A stretch of DNA of 5,375 bases from JANJWP01 sp049301335. Lineage in GTDB: Bacteria; Patescibacteriota; Gracilibacteria; BD1-5; UBA2023. Where the stretch lies: assembly GCA_049301335.1 (NCBI GenBank), contig JBAQKV010000105.1, positions 1 through 5,375 on the forward strand, in the 5' to 3' direction. Of the stretch, positions 1 through 4,538 are shown in pieces. Under the pieces are notes generated by a model. The model was not told the DNA's origin and made no database searches. It was given only the letters and a program-made list of their open reading frames with translations. The first letter of the stretch is position 1. Each line of letters opens with the position of its first letter. The position numbers and the translations under genes were made by a program.

Positions 1-917
1 AGCGCCACCAGTTCGGCATTGGTGAAGAATTTCGACCGGAGAACGCGCGAAACCCCGGCGTACGCCAATACCGCCACGAGCGCGCGGATGGCCGAACGTT
101 CGTCGCCGCCGGTCCAGTAATCGATTACCCCCGAAGATATTTCCGCAACGCGTCAGAGGCGGTCGAAAACTTCGGAAGCCAGTACTGCCACCCCCAGGGA
201 AACTACGGTTACGGCGTATTTTCCCGCGATGGAGCCCGAATGGAAATAGTACCGTCTGAGGGCGTGGAAGGCGTATGCGGTGAACGCAGTGAACATGAAT
301 ACGATTTCCTTTTCGAAAATCCATATCCCGAACATCGGGAGCACGAGTTGGAGTACCAGGCATGCCGTGAGAAAGAGTCCTGCCGCCGAAAGGAGGCGTT
401 GCAAGCGGATTCGGTCGAGACCTTTCTGTACTTTGAATTGGCGGAAGGCCTCCCAAACGAACGCGGTTACCGCGAGCAACTGCAGAAGCGGATGAATCCA
501 AAAATGCGAACCGTACGCTTCGCGGTACACGCCTTCCGCCTTCGAGAATTCGAGCGTCTCGATGATCCCCGGGTCGAAAACGTAGAGAATGAGGATCGAG
601 ACGAAAACGAACGTTGGAAACGCCGTTCAGGGCACGATGATTTTCGAAGGCGCGGTCGAATAATTACGGATTACCAGCCAAAAACTCGCCACCGCGCCGA
701 CTCCCACTCAAAAATTGAGTCGGGAAAGGAAGAGCAGGAGAGCCGGGTCGCTGATTCCCGAGAAAAATAGGTAATACAGCGAGAACCAGGCGGAAACGAG
801 AGCGGAAAATACGAAAAAGTACCATCCGAACGGATTGTGGTACTTCCTAAAGACCAACGCTCCGCAGAGCGCCGATATCGCGACCGCGACGACGTAGGCG
901 AAAGAATAGTATCCCAT
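1..917 (-). CDS. 7TM-type membrane sensor, probably N-terminal half of a histidine kinase (partial, UGA recoded)
   Basis: One open frame runs from the ATG at 917 off the left edge (about 305 codons visible) if the three TGA codons at 708-710, 627-629 and 153-155 (residues 70, 97, 255) are read as Gly. Hydrophobic segments lie near residues 5-23, 31-53, 60-83, 93-115, 141-157, 174-194, 204-220 and 233-249. The pattern of short loops, the NPFGWYF start of helix 2, and the AYAFHALRRYYF stretch after helix 7 resemble the 7TM sensor module found at the N terminus of many histidine kinases (HisKA_7TM type). After residue 250 the chain becomes polar, as expected for a linker to a cytoplasmic signalling domain, which lies outside the window. 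The start is supported by GAGGG six bases upstream. It is divergent from the diguanylate cyclase gene, suggesting a signalling pair. The kinase part is not seen, so the output could instead be GGDEF or another domain. Confidence 0.72.
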
Positions 918-923
918 AAGCTA

Positions 924-928
924 CCCTC
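924..928 (-). promoter_or_regulatory. Ribosome binding site GAGGG for the 7TM sensor gene
   Basis: On the minus strand GAGGG sits six bases before the ATG at 917. It is one of the few clear Shine-Dalgarno sequences in the window and fixes the sensor start. Confidence 0.7.
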
Positions 929-941
929 GAATGTATCCGTT

Positions 942-957
942 TTCGCACGCGTGCGAA
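942..957. promoter_or_regulatory. Perfect 16-bp palindrome, possible operator in a divergent promoter region
   Basis: TTCGCACGCGTGCGAA is its own reverse complement over all 16 bases. It lies 25 bases upstream of the sensor start and about 100 bases upstream of the cyclase start. Such a symmetric element in a short divergent region is a typical binding site for a dimeric regulator. It could alternatively fold as a hairpin in the sensor leader RNA. No regulator gene is in the window. Confidence 0.45.
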
Positions 958-1058
958 CCGGTCTTCCCCTTCTTCATGAAATCTTCACATGGATTTTAAG
1001 GTTTTCTTAAGAATTGGAAGTATCGTTCGATTTTAAGACGCATATCACATCCATAGGC

Positions 1059-2294
1059 ATGAATGCCATGAATCCCGGATCGGACGCTTTCATTGCCGAT
1101 ACCGGGGCAGATTCGCATACCGGGGAAGGCTTGCTCCGGCGCATCGAGTTGGAAGCCGAAGTCAAAGCCCTCCGGACCGCGCTCGATTTTGAGAAGCGGG
1201 TCGAGGACGTGCTCGATCTCATGGACGGCTCGCAATGAATCCGCGAACTCTTCGATTTCGCGGTGCGAGAAATCCCGGAAGCGCTCGCTTTCTGAGCCAA
1301 GCTCCATCTCGTGGGAGTGCGTGGGTACCTCTCCAAAAACCGCGCCTGCCACATACGCACGCTCCGTATCGACGATCTCGACGACGTTTTCCGCAGCTGC
1401 GTCGCCGCGTATTTTTCCAAATACCCGATCGACGGCGATTCGGATTTTTCACGTTGCGTGGCCATGCACGGGGCCGGACATTTCAAGTTCGAACCCGGGA
1501 AAGCGTACGTCCCCGTCCGCATTTCCTGCCATATGTCGCAATCGTGCTCGCCGGTGGGCTTTCTCGAAGTCCCGGAAAACGGGCTCCAGGTTCCCATCGA
1601 CCTCGTCGAATCGCAACTCCGCAAAGTTGCCCGCGCCGTCCGCGCGCATTTCGAGAGGGTACAGCGGCACCTTTTGGTAGAAGAGCGCCACCGCAGAGCG
1701 TGCGAAGACCAGCTGACTTCGCTCTACAACCGCCTCGGTTTCTTCGAACGCGTGGGGCATTTCAGACGCGTAAGTCCGCACGAAGGGTTTTCGCTCGTCA
1801 TGATCGACATCGACCACTTCAAGCTCGTCAACGACCAACACGGGCATGCCGTGGGCGACCAGTTGCTGAAACGGGTTGGCGCGATATTGAGGGAAGGCCT
1901 CGCTACGCGTTCCAATTCCGTGCTCTGACGCATGGGCGGGGAAGAGTTCCTCGTTTACCTCCACGATTGCGACATCGAAAGCGCGCATGCCGTCGCGGAA
2001 GGGCTCCGATGCCTGCTGATGGAAAACCATGAGCTCGAAGACGCCACGGTGAGGGCTACGGCGAGTTTCGGCGTGGCTTCGTGCCTCGATCCGGACGAAC
2101 CGGTGGAAGAAGTCGTAAAAAAATCCGATGCCGCGATGTACCGTTCCAAAAGGGAAGGGCGCAACCGGGTATCGGTATTCGAAAACGGGGAATGTTGCGG
2201 AGGAGCGGCTGGAAAGGCTTGCTGCTCTGAGACTTCGTCGTCCGAACGCCGGTTCGACTGGCATTCGGCCATCAACCGGCTTTTCGTCGCGTAG
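1059..2294 (+). CDS. GAF-like/GGDEF diguanylate cyclase (UGA recoded)
   Basis: Probably makes cyclic di-GMP from two GTP in the cytoplasm. About 411 residues, with TGA codons at 1236-1238, 1293-1295 and 1926-1928 (residues 60, 79, 290) read as Gly; the end is TAG. Residues 25-55 look like a coiled coil (IELEAEVKALRTALDFEKR). Residues 60-190 are a probable GAF-like sensory fold, assigned with less certainty. The GGDEF domain starts at DQLTSLYNRLGFF (217), continues with the metal-binding MIDIDHFKLVND (248), the intact active-site GGEEF (293-297), SFGVAS, and the closing SDAAMYRSKREGRNRV (356). The product-inhibition site RxxD is degenerate (RSNS). A C-terminal tail carries two Cys pairs. The start is uncertain: TTG 1014, ATG 1059 and ATG 1068 are in frame and none has a strong ribosome site. 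The upstream stop is TAA at 1008-1010. It is divergent from the 7TM sensor. Confidence 0.88.
1926..1928 (+). other. In-frame UGA sense codon three codons before GGEEF
   Basis: CTC TGA CGC ATG GGC GGG GAA GAG reads L-[Gly]-R-M-GGEE. Cyclases of this family commonly have Gly, Ala or Cys at this position before R-x-GGEEF. A stop here would remove the whole active site, so the codon must be decoded. Confidence 0.85.
2248..2284 (+). terminator. Putative intrinsic terminator inside the 3' end of the cyclase gene
   Basis: GCCGGTT (2248-2254) pairs with AACCGGC (2274-2280). An inner TGGC/GCCA stem (2259-2262 with 2268-2271) lies within the loop, and TTTT follows at 2281-2284. It lies just before the TAG at 2292 and before the abutting convergent gene, where there is no intergenic space for a terminator. 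The T-run is short, so efficiency is uncertain. Confidence 0.45.
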
Positions 2295-2828
2295 TTATTT
2301 CCAGATTTCGAGTTTGGCTTCTTCGATATTGGTTCGGCAGAGCCCGCGGAAGTCTTTCATTTCGGCCTTGTCGGCGAACACGTGCTTGGGGATGATGTAG
2401 GCCATCGATTCCATGACGTAGACGTAGAACGCGTGCCGGGTTTCGCCGATTTTGAAGATTTCGTACCAGGCGAGTTCGTTGGAACTCGATCGTTTTTGGC
2501 TTTTGGATTCGAACGACATTCCGTCCGAATTCGCCTTGCAATCGACGTCGCATCCAACGAAAGGGTTCTTGTCGAAATTCTTGCGGATTTTCTCAAGGCT
2601 GCGCGAACGGAGCCACGCGATGAGGATGACCGACAGCGCGAACGGGAACAACCACTTCGCGAGGCTGGCGGGGCCGTAGTTCCACCCCGTCTCGCTCCCT
2701 ACGATGAGCGCGTAGACCATGACGAGGACGAGCGCGTAAACGAAGTTGGATTTCCGAGTCTGGAGAATCGCGAATTTTACGTAGTCTTCCGCGCTGGGGC
2801 GGTATTGGAACTCGAATTCTTTTTTCAT
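2295..2828 (-). CDS. YcxB-like two-TM membrane protein
   Basis: A 177-residue protein of the YcxB-like family (PF14317 type); function is not established for the family. Two membrane helices lie near residues 27-46 and 58-74, followed by a cytoplasmic domain. The domain contains the family's hallmarks: SDGMSFESKS (101-110), ELAWYEIFKIGET (118-130, conserved Trp), the hydrophobic strand AFYVYVMESMAYIIPKHVF (133-151, IIPK signature), and a final helix FRGLCRTNIEE. Start chosen at ATG 2828 because AAAGGGG lies just upstream; an in-frame ATG at 2846 lacks any ribosome site. The end is TAA, directly abutting the TAG of the convergent cyclase gene with no bases between. No in-frame UGA is present. 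No operon partner is visible. A link to c-di-GMP signalling is only positional. Confidence 0.85.
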   Translation of the reverse strand: MKKEFEFQYRPSAEDYVKFAILQTRKSNFVYALVLVMVYALIVGSETGWNYGPASLAKWLFPFALSVILIAWLRSRSLEKIRKNFDKNPFVGCDVDCKANSDGMSFESKSQKRSSSNELAWYEIFKIGETRHAFYVYVMESMAYIIPKHVFADKAEMKDFRGLCRTNIEEAKLEIWK

Positions 2829-2831
2829 GTT

Positions 2832-2838
2832 CCCCTTT
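2832..2838 (-). promoter_or_regulatory. Ribosome binding site AAAGGGG deciding the YcxB-like start
   Basis: AAAGGGG followed by AAC and ATG on the minus strand. Spacing is short (three bases), but this is the only SD-like sequence near either candidate start, and it favours ATG 2828 over ATG 2846. Confidence 0.5.
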
Positions 2839-2895
2839 GTTACCATGATAGTTGCTAACGCGACATTTTAATCATTTTCGACCATCAATCGAATC

Positions 2896-2930
2896 CGTTT
2901 TCGCTTTTTCCGAAGCGGGGACGATTTTTT
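2896..2930 (+). terminator. Terminator-like hairpin with T6 tract upstream of the unknown plus-strand gene
   Basis: CGTTTTCGCTT (2896-2906) pairs over 11 positions with AAGCGGGGACG (2913-2923). Three pairs are G-U and the loop is TTTCCG. A and then six T follow (2924-2930). It is stable only as plus-strand RNA, because on the minus strand the three wobbles become mismatches. No plus-strand gene ends nearby, so it would act as a leader attenuator of the gene at 2986, or end a short plus-strand or antisense transcript over the 5' region of the YcxB-like gene. Confidence 0.45.
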
Positions 2931-2985
2931 GTATTTCGACGCCGGATATGGAAAAATGGAAAGGTTATTTTTCTTGTCGAACCGA

Positions 2986-3831
2986 ATGTCCACCACTTTG
3001 GATCCGAAGCTCCGCGAATCGTCGGAATCCGTTCCCGCCACGACCGTTGCCGAACCGAATCCCGCTCTCAATCTCGCCGATTCGGTAGCGAAGAAAGTCG
3101 CCGACGCCGTTCCGGAAACGGCCGCCATCGTCGAATCCGCCGAATCCGCCGAAGAAGGCCAGCGCCTCCTCGCGCTTTTCGAAGCGCTGAAAAAGGTTTC
3201 CTACAACGCGATTACCGAGGACGAATACCGCCTGCTTCTCGAATACGGCTGCGTTTACGAACAAGGCGAACGCTTGAAGAAACGCGTCGCTGACGAACTT
3301 TCGTGGTTTGAAACGAAAAAAGCGATCCTCGACGACGCCGCGGGATTCTGGGGATTCATGAAACGCATGAAGCTCGAAGGAAGGCCGATTGCCGACTGGT
3401 TCGGCGTCGAATACGAGAAGGAGTTCCCGGACGGGACGCTCGCGTATCAAGGATACGACCATGCACAGACGACCACGGTGGTAAACAAACGTATCGCCAT
3501 GCTTGGAAATCCGGAATTCGGAAATCCGGAATGGCCCCTCGAAACCGTGCGGGCAAGGGAATGGTGGAAACGCTTGAAAGATCTCGTTTACGATATCCGC
3601 AAACGCCGCGGCACCGAAGGGGGGTCTTCGGACTATTCCGATTTGTCCGACGTGGGCGGAATATGGCTTCCGGCATCCGTCATCGCGGCGTTCGCGATTT
3701 CCGGAATGTCGATTCCGGCGAACGAAGGAGGATTTTCGTTCTGAGCCGATGCGGGCGGCGATACCGACTCCGATGACGACGCTTCGGACGGCAGCTCCGA
3801 CGGAGGCGGAGGGGGTGGTGGGGCGGATTAA
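2986..3831 (+). CDS. Unrecognised protein with acidic Gly-rich C-terminal tail (UGA recoded)
   Basis: I do not recognise the family. About 281 residues if started at MSTTLDPK (2986); ATG 2956 and TTG 2929 are in frame. The stretch before 2986 is AT-rich and contains a TTA codon otherwise absent here, so 2986 is preferred without a strong ribosome site. Residues 15-55 are Ala/Glu/Val-rich and likely disordered. Residues 55-115 look helical. The centre is aromatic- and charge-rich (WGFMKRMKLEGRPIADWF, then the repeat GNPEFGNPEW, then REWWKRLKDLVYDIRKRR). A short hydrophobic stretch GIWLPASVIAAFAISGM follows, possibly membrane-associated. The TGA at 3742-3744 (residue 253) is read as Gly, adding 28 residues (ADAGGDTDSDDD, then a Ser/Asp/Gly run ending in GGGGGGGAD) before TAA. 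Under the standard code it would end at GGFSF. It has no apparent operon partner. Confidence 0.8.
3505..3534 (+). repeat. 15-bp tandem duplication inside the unknown gene
   Basis: GGAAATCCGGAATTC is followed at once by GGAAATCCGGAATGG. They are identical at 13 of 15 bases and encode GNPEF-GNPEW. The in-frame copy looks like a recent slippage or duplication event. Confidence 0.85.
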
Positions 3832-3836
3832 TATCG

Positions 3837-3863
3837 CTCGATCGCAAAATCGAGAATTTCTTT
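3837..3863 (+). terminator. Weak intrinsic terminator just after the unknown gene
   Basis: CTCGAT (3837-3842) pairs with ATCGAG (3849-3854) around the loop CGCAAA, then AATTTCTTT. It starts five bases after the TAA at 3831. The stem is short and the T-tract interrupted, so it is likely supported by the stronger hairpin at 3938-3971. Confidence 0.4.
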
Positions 3864-3937
3864 GGAAATAAAAAAAGCCCGTACAGGCCGTATAAGAAAT
3901 GACGCTGGAGGAAATAACCGGAAACTGCCGGCATAAT

Positions 3938-3975
3938 AAAACGACCCCTTCCTTTCGGACGGGGTCGTTTTTCGT
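3938..3975. terminator. Strong bidirectional terminator between the unknown gene and tRNA-Arg
   Basis: AAAACGACCCC (3938-3948) pairs perfectly with GGGGTCGTTTT (3961-3971). An inner TCC/GGA pairing lies around the loop. The plus strand ends in a run of T, and the minus strand ends in TTTTATTAT. It can therefore stop both the plus-strand gene ending at 3831 and the minus-strand tRNA transcript that starts from about 4074. Confidence 0.85.
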
Positions 3976-3981
3976 ATCGAA

Positions 3982-4059
3982 TGGTGCAACCAGCTGGGCT
4001 CGAACCAGCGACCTCTTCCTTCGCAGGGAAGCGCTCTAATCCAACTGAGCTATGGCTGC
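3982..4059 (-). tRNA. tRNA-Arg, anticodon GCG
   Basis: A full cloverleaf on the minus strand, 78 bases with CCA encoded. The acceptor GCAGCCA pairs with TGGTTGC (one G-U). The D arm is GCTC/GAGC with loop AGTTGGATTA. The anticodon stem is CTTCC/GGAAG with loop CTGCGAA, giving anticodon GCG. The variable loop is AGGTC, and the T arm is GCTGG-TTCGAGC-CCAGC. The arginine identity elements known from E. coli (A20, C35, G36, A73) are all present. It would read CGC, the dominant Arg codon here, and CGU. Most bacteria use an A34 (inosine) tRNA for these codons, so GCG is unusual. It has its own promoter and terminator. Confidence 0.95.
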
Positions 4060-4080
4060 ATGTATGCGAAATGCTTGCGA

Positions 4081-4108
4081 AATATAGCGAAGAAATGGCG
4101 TTTTGCAA
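4081..4108 (-). promoter_or_regulatory. Sigma-70-type promoter of tRNA-Arg
   Basis: On the minus strand TTGCAA (4108-4103), a 16-base spacer, and TATATT (4086-4081). Predicted transcription starts near 4074, giving a leader of about 15 bases before the tRNA. The match is 4/6 at -35 and 5/6 at -10. Confidence 0.7.
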
Positions 4109-4146
4109 ATCGGATTTTCACCCTCTTCGCGAAACGCCGCCCCCGT

Positions 4147-4485
4147 TTATCCCGCCCTCGGCAGGCCGTAGAAGTCGAAACCTTTGAGGTCGACCATGCT
4201 GCCGGTGATGAAATTCTTCTTCTTGCCCTTCTTGAAGAATCCGCGCGAATCCAAAATGCCGAGTTCGATGAGCGAATCGACGTTCTTGGTGGGGAGTTTC
4301 TTCTTGGGGAAGTTCTGTTTGTTCTCCATGTACCGCGTGCGCTTCTTGTAGCTCGTATTTTTGCGGACGTCGCGGTTTTCGTTGCCGGTATAGACGCCAG
4401 CCGCTTTCTTTTTATTTTTTGAGAGTTTTCGGGCCGCCGCCTGTTTCTTTACGATACGGGGGGAAAGTCCGTGGGAATTTGCCAT
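4147..4485 (-). CDS. Small very basic protein of unknown function
   Basis: 112 residues from MANSHGLSPR to FYGLPRAG, ending in TAA with no in-frame UGA. I do not recognise the family. About 29 residues are Lys or Arg against roughly 8 Asp or Glu, with Lys clusters at about residues 13-29, 46-50, 61-63 and 81-87. The second half (NVDSLIELGILDSRGFFKKG) looks ordered, possibly a small helical unit. The composition suggests nucleic-acid or ribosome binding, which is inference only. The start at ATG 4485 is the first Met after the promoter at 4511-4538; no clear ribosome site is present. It is upstream of tRNA-Arg on the same strand with an 87-base gap and no strong terminator, so some read-through into the tRNA is possible. 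Codon use is more AT-rich than its neighbours because of the many AAA/AAG codons. Confidence 0.8.
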   Translation of the reverse strand: MANSHGLSPRIVKKQAAARKLSKNKKKAAGVYTGNENRDVRKNTSYKKRTRYMENKQNFPKKKLPTKNVDSLIELGILDSRGFFKKGKKKNFITGSMVDLKGFDFYGLPRAG

Positions 4486-4506
4486 GCTATGACTGAAAAA
4501 TGATGT

Positions 4507-4528
4507 GCGGATTATATTCGAAATCCGC
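4507..4528. promoter_or_regulatory. Inverted repeat GCGGATT-N8-AATCCGC spanning the -10 element
   Basis: Perfect 7-bp arms (4507-4513 and 4522-4528) flank and overlap the TATAAT box of the basic-protein promoter. It could be an operator that blocks the promoter when bound, or a weak terminator for the transporter transcript (the minus strand continues ACATCATTTTT). Confidence 0.5.
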
Positions 4529-4538
4529 TTCTTTACAA
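4511..4538 (-). promoter_or_regulatory. Sigma-70-type promoter of the basic-protein gene
   Basis: On the minus strand TTGTAA (4538-4533), a 16-base spacer, and a consensus TATAAT (4516-4511). The -35 box coincides exactly with the last Leu codon and the TAA stop of the upstream transporter gene. Predicted start of transcription is near 4504, a leader of about 19 bases. Confidence 0.7.

Noticed and set aside
984..1013. TTCACA with a downstream TTAAGA as promoter of the cyclase gene
   Set aside because: The -35 is good but no acceptable -10 lies at 16-18 bases, so I do not call it.
1235..2032. Long plus-strand frame of 265 codons rich in Arg and Pro overlapping the cyclase
   Set aside because: It is out of frame with the recognisable GAF-like/GGDEF protein, and its composition is typical of a shadow frame in GC-rich coding DNA.
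2161..2175. Reassignment of CGA/CGG to Trp, as reported in some Absconditabacteria
   Set aside because: CGG encodes the conserved second Arg of GRNRV in the GGDEF domain, so CGG is Arg here.
1449..2264. 271-codon minus-strand frame opposite the cyclase
   Set aside because: It is antisense to the GGDEF domain, has no motif, and mirrors the codon pattern of the real gene.
1014..2294. Treating the interrupted genes as pseudogenes or sequencing errors
   Set aside because: All interruptions are TGA, none is TAA, TAG or a frameshift, and the frames continue with intact motifs in four unrelated genes.
3680..4108. 142-codon minus-strand frame
   Set aside because: It runs through the tRNA and the terminator, so it cannot be a protein gene.
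4087..4146. Inverted repeat GGCGTTT/AAACGCC between the basic-protein gene and tRNA as a terminator
   Set aside because: The loop is nearly 30 bases and no proper T-tract follows; it also overlaps the tRNA promoter.
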